From the NCBI GenBank assembly GCA_905221605.1, contig CAJNDS010000475.1:17501-81500 (forward strand): a DNA stretch of 64,000 bases, in the 5' to 3' direction. Positions 27,590 through 37,213 of the stretch are shown piece by piece. A model generated the notes under the pieces. The model was not told the DNA's origin. It saw only the letters and a program-made list of their open reading frames with translations, and did not search any database. How positions within the stretch are numbered: the stretch's first letter is position 1; each line of letters begins with the position of its first letter. The position numbers were made by a program, and so were the translations under genes. Source of the stretch: Symbiodinium natans. Lineage: Eukaryota > Sar > Dinophyceae > Suessiales > Symbiodiniaceae.

Positions 27590-29482
27590 ATGTCTGACCT
27601 TACGCTCTGGCAAGACTCTGTGCTCAAAGAAGGTCCACTAGGTCTACAGCGCAGGGCACCTAGGACCATGCCCCCGCGGAAAAGACAATCGAAAGCTTCG
27701 ACTCTGCCCTCGTTCGATCTCGCCTCCAACATCTGCACAGAAGCTGATAGGCTGCTGCCTTCGAACTATGTCCCCATCTCGCATAAGAGAATGGACGAGA
27801 TCAGAAACTACCGCTGGGAGAAGGGCCTCCGTGCTATATCAAGAAGCATGATGGCCCGTCAATCGACAAGGCCGGTCTCGAGCCAGAGACAAGCGGATAA
27901 AGAAAGCAAGAGACTAGAAGAGCTGGGAATAAAAAAGCCTGGACTCACTGCAGAGGACTTAGCGGCCCTTCCTACCTCGGAAGTGTACAAGAATCTGTCT
28001 TCGCTTTCCTTGATCTCGGTCGAAACTTCCCGACCGGCAGGCTCCAGCGTGAGGTCGCCTCCGAGGAGCGGACACAGGGAAGCGAAAACAGACCCATCCT
28101 CCTCATCTATGCTCCAGGCAGAGCACGCGAAGACCTTCACGGTAGAGCCAACACGAGAGCACTCAGCGCAACCCTATGCGGGCCAAGGCGTGGGCAGGAA
28201 AGAAACCTGCAAGGAAGAGTCGGACTCAGACATACCACCCTGGGCGGACTCGAAGAAGTCGCGCTCATCTCAGTACACCGGTGCAGGAGTTGGACAAAAG
28301 GAGGCCTTCGTCAGGCAGCCACCCCCACCTCCATCTCCTCCCGCAAGACAATCAGCTCCCGACCCATCTGCAGGCCATCTTGAAGGCATCGCGCGCCTCA
28401 CTTCCACAGAGGAGCTCCAGGTTGTCAATCTCACGCAAGCAGCTCCTCCTCCGCGCGAGTTCCTGAACTACCCGGTGCATCAAGGAGTGATAGTTCTTCC
28501 AGCAGCCACAGTTCAGGCTCGCGTGGCAAGCAAGAAGGAACAAGACAAGGGCAAGGCGGTCATTCACTCCTTCCCCTACTCCTACCCGCAGGAATTCCCT
28601 TTGGAATTGGACGTTCATGTGCAAGTTCGGAAATCGCAGGACGAGCAGGTCAGCATGGTTCTGAAGCTGAACCGCACAGCATCCATGAAGGGCGTCACCC
28701 GAGCTGTATACAACTTCAAGGGCGGGGAATTCTACTCGGTCTTCAAACTCTCAGTTGTTGCTCCCCAGGAAGAACAGGCCCAAGACGGACTTCAGGCTCA
28801 TGAAGCGGAACTTGACTTGGCACACGTTTTCCCAGAGATGGTCCCGACGGTGGCAAACGTCTTTGCTATCCAGCTCAGAGTGGCTTCCGCGGTCAATCCC
28901 CTGGAGTTTCCCAAGTCTCCCACGCCGAGTGAGGTCTCCTCCTGGCGGGGAGACTCGGGCCCGCCGAAGTACCTCCTCATTCAGCAAGCCTACGGCATCA
29001 TGGTGGAAAAGGTCCAGCCGCTGGATAACCTCCCACCGCATCTACGTCCCAGCATGGACGAGTGCTACTTGCTGATTCTCCTAGTACTCAAATCGGCGCT
29101 CCTAGGATACTATGTACGAGACTGTGGATGGTCCAACCTGGGCAGACGAATCTCGCCAGACTCCAGCACGGATCTGCCCTTCTTTCTTGCTCTCGACACG
29201 TCGGCCTGGCACAAGCGCACACCTCCGGCTCCTCAACAAGCCACAACTTCAACCGCAGATCACGTCCGAGGACTCTTCTCGACCCTAGAGTACCTGGCGG
29301 AGGACAGGCCGGCAATCCAGGCAGCCAAACAAGCCTTCACGCATCATCAGCGACAGGTCCCTCCTCTTGTACAGCACTTCTTCTCCTTGCTCCGAACTCC
29401 GGTGGGCAAAGAAAAGGCAGAGAGAATCTTTAAGGACACATCTCTGGCGCTCTCTGCTGATGTGTGGGACGCCTTCAGCTAA
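27590..29482 (+). CDS. Element protein C, 630 aa, unknown function (copy 2)
   Basis: Same protein as 7197-9080 with three extra residues (a PSA-type insertion near residue 260 and one Gln near residue 600) and about ten substitutions, mostly in the disordered N-terminal half. Here the upstream spacer and HM7b are present, so the native arrangement is hairpin, about 180 b, then ATG. The ATG at 27668 (MPPRKRQ, context ACCATGC) is an alternative start. The folded C-terminal half is nearly unchanged between copies. Confidence 0.75.
   Translation: MSDLTLWQDSVLKEGPLGLQRRAPRTMPPRKRQSKASTLPSFDLASNICTEADRLLPSNYVPISHKRMDEIRNYRWEKGLRAISRSMMARQSTRPVSSQRQADKESKRLEELGIKKPGLTAEDLAALPTSEVYKNLSSLSLISVETSRPAGSSVRSPPRSGHREAKTDPSSSSMLQAEHAKTFTVEPTREHSAQPYAGQGVGRKETCKEESDSDIPPWADSKKSRSSQYTGAGVGQKEAFVRQPPPPPSPPARQSAPDPSAGHLEGIARLTSTEELQVVNLTQAAPPPREFLNYPVHQGVIVLPAATVQARVASKKEQDKGKAVIHSFPYSYPQEFPLELDVHVQVRKSQDEQVSMVLKLNRTASMKGVTRAVYNFKGGEFYSVFKLSVVAPQEEQAQDGLQAHEAELDLAHVFPEMVPTVANVFAIQLRVASAVNPLEFPKSPTPSEVSSWRGDSGPPKYLLIQQAYGIMVEKVQPLDNLPPHLRPSMDECYLLILLVLKSALLGYYVRDCGWSNLGRRISPDSSTDLPFFLALDTSAWHKRTPPAPQQATTSTADHVRGLFSTLEYLAEDRPAIQAAKQAFTHHQRQVPPLVQHFFSLLRTPVGKEKAERIFKDTSLALSADVWDAFS
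28041..28069 (+). repeat. Hairpin motif HM8, copy 2
   Basis: GCTCC/GGAGC stem; in frame as SVRSPP. Confidence 0.6.
28923..28947 (+). repeat. Hairpin motif HM9, copy 2
   Basis: CGCC/GGCG stem; in frame as SEVSSW. Confidence 0.7.
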
Positions 29483-29499
29483 TCTGCACTATGAAGCCA

Positions 29500-29524
29500 T
29501 TTCGTGTGAGGTCCCCTCCTGAAA
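29500..29524 (+). repeat. Hairpin motif HM10, copy 2
   Basis: TTTC/GAAA stem after the stop of gene C. Confidence 0.75.
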
Positions 29525-29784
29525 CGGCACGCCGGGATAAGCGTCCGGCACAAGCACCCAAGCTACCTTTTCCGACCCTCGCTACGGCACAAAAACAAGC
29601 TGACTGGTTTTCTAGGCCGGCTCAATGCGCATTCAGCGAAGCACGATGCCTGCGTGCTTCAAGACTAGCTCAGCTCAGGTCACGAGCTCACAGGCTTGGG
29701 GCTCAGCCACCTACTCTGCTTCTAGCTCACAAACGCAAGGCTGAAGCAACATCTGTGTATGTGACTCCAGTCATTTCCATCCAA

Positions 29785-29809
29785 TGTCGCGTGAGGTCTC
29801 CTCCTGACA
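29785..29809 (+). repeat. Hairpin motif HM11, copy 2
   Basis: TGTC/GACA stem. Confidence 0.7.
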
Positions 29810-29851
29810 GCCATTTCAGATAGGCACATAGCCCTCTCTGCCCCCTGCGCC

Positions 29852-30760
29852 ATGGATCTGGCTGCTCCTTACATCAGGCTTCGAGGCCCGGAACACAGCG
29901 TTTGCCTTGAACGCAATGGCCTCTTCAGAATGCAGGATCCGGAACCGCGGCGCAACTTCGAACCATCAATCACTGACAACAAAGCAATGGATGATATCCA
30001 CGCGCAGACCCAGGCCGCCTTCTACAATCGAGTACAATGGACGACGCAAGATCACAGACTGGCATCGGAATGGAGCGCCCTGATGGCCGAGCACCCGGAT
30101 CATTCCTTCCCAAATTCAGTTGCCTACTGGCCAAAATGGGACTCCACGGTGGTGTTCCGGGATGACTACTGCACGCTGATGCTTGGCACCCAGCGCACTG
30201 CTCTCGACATACCTGAACTCAAAGCGCACCAGGTTGATATCATCGTGACTCTCAACGCATCATCGCGCTTCAGGGAGAGTTATGACACAGATGCCGATTG
30301 GCAGTTCATGTACCAAATGGAGGGCATCTCCAACTTGCGCTACCACCTCTCGGATGTGCGCATCTCTCGGAACGATCAAGGCTTCCATGATGTGGTGTCA
30401 AATCTTGCCAGGACCTGGATCAGGATGATCGACGAAATTGAGGGCCAGGAGTGCAGCCGCACCAAACCGATGGTCATCCTGTTCCATTGTCTTGCGGGCA
30501 TCAATCGCTCGACTTCCGCCCTCTGCGCCTACCTGATTGTTCGCTACCACCTCACTGCTCAACAAGCGATAGCGATTCTACTCTCGGCTAGGCCTGGTCA
30601 ACGCTACTGGCAGGAAAGAGATCAATTCCCTCTCGCGCTACACTGGCTCTCCAGAGAATGCAAGAAGTCTGTTCTGGGGTACCTATGCATGGCCTGTGGA
30701 GACGCATTCAGACCCACACCAGACGATGACCCTCAGGACATGGATGACTTCGACGAGTGA
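29852..30760 (+). CDS. HCX5R phosphatase-like protein, 302 aa (copy 2)
   Basis: Same length as 9450-10358, with the catalytic loop HCLAGINRS (residues 212-220) and Asp168 unchanged. Visible differences are one residue (Arg34 here, Cys34 in copy 1) against about five silent changes, a ratio that suggests the phosphatase was under selection before or since the copies parted. The TGA stop is inside the following hairpin. Confidence 0.8.
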   Translation: MDLAAPYIRLRGPEHSVCLERNGLFRMQDPEPRRNFEPSITDNKAMDDIHAQTQAAFYNRVQWTTQDHRLASEWSALMAEHPDHSFPNSVAYWPKWDSTVVFRDDYCTLMLGTQRTALDIPELKAHQVDIIVTLNASSRFRESYDTDADWQFMYQMEGISNLRYHLSDVRISRNDQGFHDVVSNLARTWIRMIDEIEGQECSRTKPMVILFHCLAGINRSTSALCAYLIVRYHLTAQQAIAILLSARPGQRYWQERDQFPLALHWLSRECKKSVLGYLCMACGDAFRPTPDDDPQDMDDFDE

Positions 30761-30777
30761 GGTCCCCTCCTGTCGAA
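30749..30777 (+). repeat. Hairpin motif HM12, copy 2 (contains stop of gene D)
   Basis: TTCGAC/GTCGAA stem. Confidence 0.8.
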
Positions 30778-31093
30778 CCCCACCTTTTCCTTACGTTCTT
30801 TAGAGGCGACTGTACTGACAACGCAGACCTGTGCAGAAAAACGCGTGTTACCCCTGATCATCTACATCATGCATTAATCGCTTGCAACTGCCCTCTCCCG
30901 GCTTCTGCTCAGGTCTCGCAATGCTCCACCTCACATCGAGGATTTCGCCTCAGCCTCAACCAGCTGACGTCATCATGCCAAAGACACATTCAGAGCAGCT
31001 CTTCCTTCTCTACTTCAGAGCTCACAGCTCAAGCCATCGTTAGTAGCGGCCCTGAACGAGTGAGGTTCCCTCCTGTTCTACTGCTAACTGGCC
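30761..31093 (+). other. Spacer D/E, copy 2
   Basis: Bounded by HM12 and HM13; pyrimidine tract before CAG as in copy 1. Confidence 0.5.
31054..31078 (+). repeat. Hairpin motif HM13, copy 2
   Basis: GAAC/GTTC stem with the GGTT core variant. Confidence 0.7.
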
Positions 31094-31180
31094 ATGTCAG
31101 CGCCGGAGGAAGGCAAGTCACATCGAGAAACCCGACACAGCGAAGACAAGCCCTCCAAAAGACGACATCGTATATATGTT

Positions 31181-31287
31181 GGGATGTTCACCCTTATACT
31201 AACAGTCCTTACCAGTAGGGATTTTAGTACCCCCCCCCCCCTGGCCTTTTCCCTGTTAAGGGCTGTTAGAATAAGAGGGGACATCCC
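31181..31287. mobile_element. Family-A inverted-repeat (MITE-like) element
   Basis: About 31-b imperfect inverted ends (GGGATGTTCACCCTTATACT... at 31181-31211 against 31257-31287) around a core with a run of C. Related elements are at 41805-41912 and 46707-46832. Too short to code for a transposase. Confidence 0.75.
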
Positions 31288-31382
31288 AAGATAAGGGGTG
31301 TAGAAGAGGTCCGCTTGTAAGGGCCCATAATATGAAGGAACCATGTAACTACCCTTAGAGGGATGAGGCCTTCAATGCCATA

Positions 31383-31439
31383 AACCCTGAACCCTGAACC
31401 CTGAACCCTGAACCCTGAACCCTGAACCCTGAACCCTAA
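31383..31439 (-). repeat. CCCTGAA/AAACCCT telomere-variant array
   Basis: About seven CCCTGAA units, then CCCTAA, at the 3' end of the 270-b insertion. Confidence 0.85.
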
Positions 31440-32110
31440 CTCATGGCAAGAGGCATCAGGCGGACGCAGACTCCCGTCTCATCACGGAGGCTGACCTGGA
31501 CTCTGAGGCTTCTTCCCTTCAGGATGATGACGACCTAGTGGAATCCCTGTCAAGGAGCTCCTCGAGACGGACAGCCTCTTCCCGGAACCAGCCCGCCCAG
31601 CTGGCCCCAGGAGGCCCGCCTCCGCCCACCCCCATAACAACCAAGGCACTCTCGCCGGCGAACCAGGCTCAAACCGTACCCAAAGCCACCCAGCAGGCCT
31701 ACCAGCCGTCGGGCCCCCCTCCCCCGACTCCGGTTCACCAGCCTTTCCAAGCGCAGGACCACTCAGGTCATAGCCCCCCTCCCACGGCGGAAGGTGCTCC
31801 CAGAACCATGGCACGCGACAAGTGGCACTTCAACGTCGGGGGCCTCAATGTCTCCCCCAGCCGCAGCTCATCCTCATCCCGCGCAAGAAGCTGCAACGCT
31901 AGTGGGCACCTGGATCATCACTCCTGGACCGATTGTCTCCCTTGCTCCTAACCCGTTCAGCCCGTGGTCCCCCCCAGCGCGCACCTCGGTACTGTCTGCC
32001 ACAGGAAGCCCACTGCCTCCGGGCACAGTCCAGACCTGGATAATTACCGAAGGCCCACTTGTCCCAAGACGAGATCCGCAGGAGTGAGGCATGCACAGAG
32101 CTCAATTTTG

Positions 32111-32150
32111 GCACTCCCTGCGAGTGAGGTCACCTCCTGCTAGGGAGTGC
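32111..32150 (+). repeat. Hairpin motif HM14, copy 2
   Basis: The 9-bp stem GCACTCCCT/AGGGAGTGC is fully conserved. Confidence 0.85.
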
Positions 32151-32426
32151 ATGCGTCACTGCTTTCACCTTTTCAACCCAGCAGTGTCTCAGAGACAAAA
32201 TCCAGCCGCGCATCACACTGCTACCGCTGCCTAGACTTAGTCCTCAACGTGCCACACCGAAGTCATGCTCTATGCTCCGACAAGCCAAGGTGGGACGCTC
32301 TACCACATACAAAGCCGGCTCCTCACTCTTAGCCTTCCTCTGCAGCACATACTGCCGTAGCAAAATCCAGCAGATTCGAGTTGCCAAGAACTGATAGCTT
32401 TTCACCAACCCTCTCTCCAGGCTCAA

Positions 32427-32458
32427 AGGCAGAAAAGAGAGGTCACCTCCTGCTGCCT
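32427..32458 (+). repeat. Hairpin motif HM15, copy 2
   Basis: AGGCAG/CTGCCT stem; core changed from GTGAGG to GAGAGG, so the core tolerates change while the stem is kept. Confidence 0.7.
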
Positions 32459-32483
32459 AGCCCCCCCTCTCAAACCCTGCGTC

Positions 32484-33725
32484 ATGTTGCATACATGCCC
32501 ATTGCTCCCGCTACGACCAGACTCATCGACGATGCCAATGAAGTCCAAGCTCGCCGCACTGAACCTCTTCTGCAAGGCAATGCTGTACACAGGCAAGAGA
32601 ACCAGTGATCCGGATGCAAACCTCTACCTCTCGGATGAGGCCAGAGGTCTCGCTCGACGAGAGAACTGTATGCTGGCTCCAACCCTGAGACTGGCAGCAC
32701 GCAGCTACAACTGGATTCGACTTCTCTCCCAATCAGCTCAGCCTAATCTTCCCTTGCTGGCCGAAGCTGAGATGGCATCCCTATTATCACCCACGGAGCC
32801 TCCCCCTCATCTCAAGCACTACGAGGCGGAACGGAGCTCACTCACCTTGCAGATGATACTCGAAACGGTGCATATCTACACTGAAGAGGAAACCATGGAG
32901 CCAGACGACTTCAAGTTAGCCGCCCTTATCATTTCTCAGACTTTGTACAATCTGGGAATGGGCGGGCAAACCGTCAGGGACATTGTCAATGGCGCCGCCC
33001 AGCATCTGCGCTGGATCCTACCCAGTGACTCTACACGAGTTCTGAACGGAATTCACCTCTGTCTCTTCCCTTCGGATATCTCGCCGTGGCCGCGAGAGGC
33101 AGACACCAATCCACATACTCAAAGTGACGAACATGCATTGGGCATCCTCGACGCAGAAATTCACATGCTACAGCGAGCATCCAAGATTTACCGGACCATG
33201 GCCATGGTCGACTTCATGGTCGCCCAAGCAAGAGGAGCACGAGTGCCAGACGAAGTCTGCCCCAGCGAACCCTGGGACGTCCTGCGACAGGATCAAGCCA
33301 TGGCACTTCTTTCATATGCGGAGCACTTGACGGAACTCCATGATCTTCTGACCACTGATGCGTACCAAAAGATGCGTACAGACCTCCGCCTGGGCAGAAC
33401 CTGGCTGTCGCGACCCATCACAGCATCCGAACTGGCCTCGCTTGAAGCAATATGGCACAATACCACGATACCAGAGAGTTTCGCCAAGCTACACCTCACT
33501 CTCCAGCTCAAAGGGCAAATTGCTGCACACCTTCCGGAGGACTCCAGAGCACAGGACAGACTACTTACCATACTCTCTCCCCTGGAGAATGATGTCCTGG
33601 ACCAGGCCTTCCCCTGGATTCTGGCCTTCAAGATGCTCACGCCTGAGCGCAGGATGATATTCCGATATGCTCTTCTTACGGCAGCGGGCCCCTCGGCTAC
33701 AGCGCCAGTTTCGCAGACCGAGTGA
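32484..33725 (+). CDS. Element protein F, 413 aa, helical (copy 2)
   Basis: Matches 11810-13051 except for two visible residue changes (K/R in DEARGLA and F/L in RSSLTL), with more silent differences. The stop TGA is again inside the following hairpin. Function unknown; distant relative of proteins G, H and I. Confidence 0.75.
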   Translation: MLHTCPLLPLRPDSSTMPMKSKLAALNLFCKAMLYTGKRTSDPDANLYLSDEARGLARRENCMLAPTLRLAARSYNWIRLLSQSAQPNLPLLAEAEMASLLSPTEPPPHLKHYEAERSSLTLQMILETVHIYTEEETMEPDDFKLAALIISQTLYNLGMGGQTVRDIVNGAAQHLRWILPSDSTRVLNGIHLCLFPSDISPWPREADTNPHTQSDEHALGILDAEIHMLQRASKIYRTMAMVDFMVAQARGARVPDEVCPSEPWDVLRQDQAMALLSYAEHLTELHDLLTTDAYQKMRTDLRLGRTWLSRPITASELASLEAIWHNTTIPESFAKLHLTLQLKGQIAAHLPEDSRAQDRLLTILSPLENDVLDQAFPWILAFKMLTPERRMIFRYALLTAAGPSATAPVSQTE

Positions 33726-33740
33726 GGTCCCCTCCTGGTC
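33716..33740 (+). repeat. Hairpin motif HM16, copy 2 (contains stop of gene F)
   Basis: GACC/GGTC stem. Confidence 0.8.
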
Positions 33741-34132
33741 GACTACTTAACTAACCTAATCAACTTCTTTCTCACAAGAAGATCGACGATGCCTGCTGCT
33801 AACAGACAAAGGAGAATTACTCCCGCTACTCTGCGCCTCTCCCAAACACAAATCTAGACCGTCTCACCCCTCTCCCTCTCCGTGCAGAGCCTCAGGTCCT
33901 TAACCAGAAAGAGGGAAACACGCACCAGTGCCAGTGCCTCAGCTCTGCCCACCTTAAGCTTGAACTCTGCTGCGCAACCCCACCCCTGCAGCTTAGCCCG
34001 AGAGAGGCCTTTCTTGAAACTTCACCTCCTGGTTGCTTACCTTCGGCCCAAAAGTACCATGGCAGCTGTGTTTGCTCCGGCTAACATCAGAGCCTTCATA
34101 CGAGTGAGGTCCCCTCCTGTATGAGCCTGACC
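33726..34132 (+). other. Spacer F/G, copy 2
   Basis: Bounded by HM16 and HM17; pyrimidine-rich tract ending in CAG before GCCTCAGG as in copy 1; no gene. Confidence 0.5.
34096..34124 (+). repeat. Hairpin motif HM17, copy 2
   Basis: TCATAC/GTATGA stem. Confidence 0.8.
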
Positions 34133-35413
34133 ATGGAGGCCCTCCCTCCGGTACTGAGCAGGGATAAAACCATGGAGGTGCTTCTGGAATCTCTTTTCCT
34201 CCCGCTTCCGGTTTACCCTGCATCCTCCCCGGGAGACCACGAGGCCAGCACTATACAAATGGCCTCTACACGTATCCCGGCAGACGACGCCCTCCGGCAC
34301 TCGGACCGTCAGATACGCATAGCTTCCCGCACCTGCAGCTTCATGAAATTGCTCACGGAGAAGATCAACTGGAGACTGGGTGACCTTCGACTCTACCTCC
34401 CCAAAACTGCCACTCGACAGCTAGCAGCCAAACGTAAGCACGAGGAAATGATCCTCCACGAGCCTCAGGAGAACACTCTGACTTACCTTCGGCGGCGTCA
34501 GCTCATCTTCATATCTCAGGCGATCAGGGACTACACAAATGATGGCCCAGGCCAAAACTCCTTTCAACTCGAAGATGCGGAGAATACCGCACTTCGAATT
34601 TGGACGTACCTAACCCGCCACTTTGCCAAAGGAGAGATCAACTTTATGATAGACATCGCCTTGTCGCATCTCCACCTCCTGATGAAGTCGGCGACACCAA
34701 GTCTGATGTCAAGCATGGAGCAGTCGCAGCCGTCCATGGCTCCGGGACAAGGTCAGGGTTATTTTCCCCCACATCTAGGCCTACCCGAAGACAAACACTT
34801 GGACCTCCAATACTTCGACCTTCAGGCACTCAGGCGTGCGTCGACGATATACCGAGTACAGCAGCTTCTCAAGATATCTCACTCAACCCAGGGCGGAGAG
34901 TCGCCTGTCACCAATGGCTGGCGCTTCCAGCAACAAGCGCAACATCTCGACTCATTGCCCTATGACAAGCATCTCCAGGCCTTGCTGCCACACCTCCCGG
35001 ACTACCAGGACCAACTCCGAGAGAACTTGGTGATGTACAGGCAATGGCTCCTACGTGACATCACTGAAGAGGAGACGGCCTGGGCCCGTGACACACTTTT
35101 AGAGTCGGCAGTCTCGAGAGGAGAACTCCGCGAACTTTTCGAGCATGCTCTCCTCAAGCAGGTAAACCATACACTTCAGGCCAGTGCTGAGTCTCCTCGC
35201 CACGTTGATTCCACTCCGAACTTCCAAAATAGCATGGCTCTTCGCTTCTACCAAATCATCAATCCTCTACATGATGACGTCTACGAGGAGTACAAGCCGT
35301 TTGCGATCGTCTATAAGATGCTCACTCCCCTGAACCGCCAACGGGCTCGGTCACTTCATCGTACTTTGTCGCACGAGAGGCACCAGTCCTTGCTTCGCCT
35401 TTTTGCACCCTAG
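34133..35413 (+). CDS. Element protein G, 426 aa, helical paralogue family (copy 2)
   Basis: Same length as the copy-1 gene. The visible changes are few and mostly conservative (EMM to EMI, SFMMDTA to NFMIDIA, Y to H). The ATG at 34121 in the hairpin arm is the alternative start. HM18 follows the stop by 10 b. Confidence 0.75.
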   Translation: MEALPPVLSRDKTMEVLLESLFLPLPVYPASSPGDHEASTIQMASTRIPADDALRHSDRQIRIASRTCSFMKLLTEKINWRLGDLRLYLPKTATRQLAAKRKHEEMILHEPQENTLTYLRRRQLIFISQAIRDYTNDGPGQNSFQLEDAENTALRIWTYLTRHFAKGEINFMIDIALSHLHLLMKSATPSLMSSMEQSQPSMAPGQGQGYFPPHLGLPEDKHLDLQYFDLQALRRASTIYRVQQLLKISHSTQGGESPVTNGWRFQQQAQHLDSLPYDKHLQALLPHLPDYQDQLRENLVMYRQWLLRDITEEETAWARDTLLESAVSRGELRELFEHALLKQVNHTLQASAESPRHVDSTPNFQNSMALRFYQIINPLHDDVYEEYKPFAIVYKMLTPLNRQRARSLHRTLSHERHQSLLRLFAP

Positions 35414-35423
35414 CCTGCTAGCA

Positions 35424-35454
35424 ACTTTGCTTGTGAGGTCCCCTCCTGCAAAGT
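35424..35454 (+). repeat. Hairpin motif HM18, copy 2
   Basis: ACTTTGC/GCAAAGT stem. Confidence 0.8.
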
Positions 35455-35739
35455 AGAGCACCAGGTTAGCAACGTCTCTGTCCAACTAGGACACCAGCAG
35501 CCTTTTGCAAGCCAAGATAAAGCAGCGGAAAAGTCTCCTGCATCTCCAACTGCAGCACAGTCCCTTCTCACTAAGATTACTGCGGCATTCTCCGGCCATA
35601 AAGTCTTTCTGCAGATAGTTGGAGCCTGATGCAGAGCCAATGCCTCAGCCCTGGCTGATTCACCTAGTAACACATTCAAGTCTGCAGCTTTCTGCTTTCA
35701 TTGAAGCTTGCCACAGCCGGGCTCAGCCTCTCCACACAG

Positions 35740-35765
35740 GCTGGCCACGTGAGGTCCCATACAGC
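35740..35765 (+). repeat. Hairpin motif HM19, copy 2 (decayed)
   Basis: Left arm GCTGG kept; right arm is ACAGC and the core is GTGAGGTCCCAT. This is the site upstream of the broken gene H. Confidence 0.45.
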
Positions 35766-35778
35766 TAGCAAACCAGCC

Positions 35779-37052
35779 ATGCCTTCACCGTCTCGCGAGG
35801 TTCTGCTCGAGATTCTCTTGAAGTCGCTCCACGTCCCAACGACCATCTACCTACCTGGCGGCATCAGTGAGCACATGGCCACATCAGCCTCAGCAACAAC
35901 TCATCTCGCCCCGAGGAGGCTCCTCTTCACTACAGAAGACCTTGAACGCATGGCAGAACGAAGCATGCGAGTAGCATCACGTCTCTGCAGCTTCATATGT
36001 CACTTGGATCGGTACCTGGCTTGGCGCGAGGGAAGACACACTGCCCTGCCCCTTGAGGCTAGCCCACGTATCTTGGCAGGTAAGCGCAAGCACATCGACG
36101 ACGAGCAGCCTTCAGCGCACCTACCCCCGAATATGGGGCCCCTCCAGCGCTAGCAAATCATGTACCTCACCCTCATGATCCACAACTACACAAATGACGG
36201 AGAAGGCTCGCCGTCCTTTAGCACGTCCGAAGCCGATCAGGCTGGTGCTTTAACCTGGCATTATCTCACCGGGAGGCTCTCGCAATCAGAGCTGAATGCC
36301 ATTCTGCTCCGCACTTTGGAGCAGGCCAAGGTCATTCTGAGGTCTGAATTCACTCCAGCACATCAACGGAACCTACTCCAGCTGCATCCCCAAATGACGG
36401 CGGAGACCTGGCAAGGCCAAGCATATTTCCCCCTAGGCCTCCGGCTTCAAGACCCACATCAGCTTGATCTTGACGCATACGATTTCAGAACGCTCAAAAG
36501 AGCATCACTTCAGCTTCGCCTACTACAACAACTGCGGACTATTACGGCCTCCACACCTACATCGGCCAGCGACCAGATCCGAGATGGCTGGGATTTCCTG
36601 AACAAGACCGTGATCTCTCAAAGCTTGACTACGAGGACTACCACACCAAATTGGTTTCAATGATCCCGCACTATCAGGAGACACTCCGAGAGATCCTGAC
36701 ACTGTACCGCCTATGGCTGTCAACCCCTCTGTCCGATGAGGACTTCCTGTGGGTGCGCAACCTGGTAGTGAATCAGCTTCTACCTAGAGACACTCTGCAT
36801 CGCTACTTTGCTGACAGTCTCTGGCAACAAATACGACACAGATATGGAGGAGACCAAGGAGATTTCGAGCAGGCACAAGGAGTCATCACAATTCTTTCCC
36901 CGCTCCACGACCAGGTCTATGATGACTATAAGAACTTTGCTGTGGCGCTGACACTGCTCCTCGTTCGACATCGTCAACGTCTGAAGCAGACGCTAGACGA
37001 CAAAATTCGGGGCTAGAGACCGTCCGAGCACCAAAGCCTTCCAAACGAGTGA
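35779..37052 (+). pseudogene. Element protein H, broken in copy 2
   Basis: Counterpart of the intact 15106-16380. A CAG-to-TAG change stops it at 36151-36153. A one-base deletion near 36598 (TTCCTGAAC for TTCCTTGAAC) shifts the frame, and a second TAG (37013-37015) precedes the original TGA in HM20. Remaining sequence is nearly identical to copy 1, so the decay is recent. Confidence 0.8.
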
Positions 37053-37066
37053 GGTCCCCTCCTGTT
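37044..37066 (+). repeat. Hairpin motif HM20, copy 2
   Basis: AAC/GTT stem. Confidence 0.7.
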
Positions 37067-37167
37067 CACTGCACTATCATCCCAAATTGCGGGAAAAAGC
37101 GTGTAGCTCCGATCTTCCCACGCCAAGCCTCACTAAGCACAGCTCTTCTCGCAAAGTTTTCCCTCAG

Positions 37168-37199
37168 GTTCGCACGAGTGAGGTCCCCTCCTGGCGAAC
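37168..37199 (+). repeat. Hairpin motif HM21, copy 2
   Basis: GTTCGC/GCGAAC stem. Confidence 0.8.
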
Positions 37200-37213
37200 T
37201 TCCACCTAGGCCC

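Larger units (their letters stand above)
29483..29851 (+). other. Spacer C/D, copy 2
   Basis: Bounded by HM10 and HM11; nothing gene-like beyond a read-through frame. Confidence 0.5.
31170..31439 (+). mobile_element. 270-b insertion: inverted-repeat element plus telomere-like repeats
   Basis: Absent from the same place in copy 1 (10767/10768). It contains a family-A inverted-repeat element at 31181-31287, about 95 b of other sequence and a run of CCCTGAA units with a final CCCTAA at 31383-31439. The sequence types are those of the 39-64 kb region. Confidence 0.85.
31094..32087 (+). pseudogene. Ser/Pro-rich element protein E, interrupted by a 270-b insertion
   Basis: Begins as in copy 1 for about 25 codons. 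At 31170 a foreign 270-b segment interrupts it and adds a stop (31294). After 31440 the gene resumes; its frame from 31538 ends at 31951, while the frame ending in RRDPQE before HM14 runs to 32087. Both copies therefore have broken versions, with different lesions. Confidence 0.6.
32088..32483 (+). other. Spacer E/F, copy 2
   Basis: Bounded by HM14 and HM15; no supported ORF. Confidence 0.5.
35414..35778 (+). other. Spacer G/H, copy 2
   Basis: Bounded by HM18 and the decayed HM19; no supported ORF. Confidence 0.5.
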
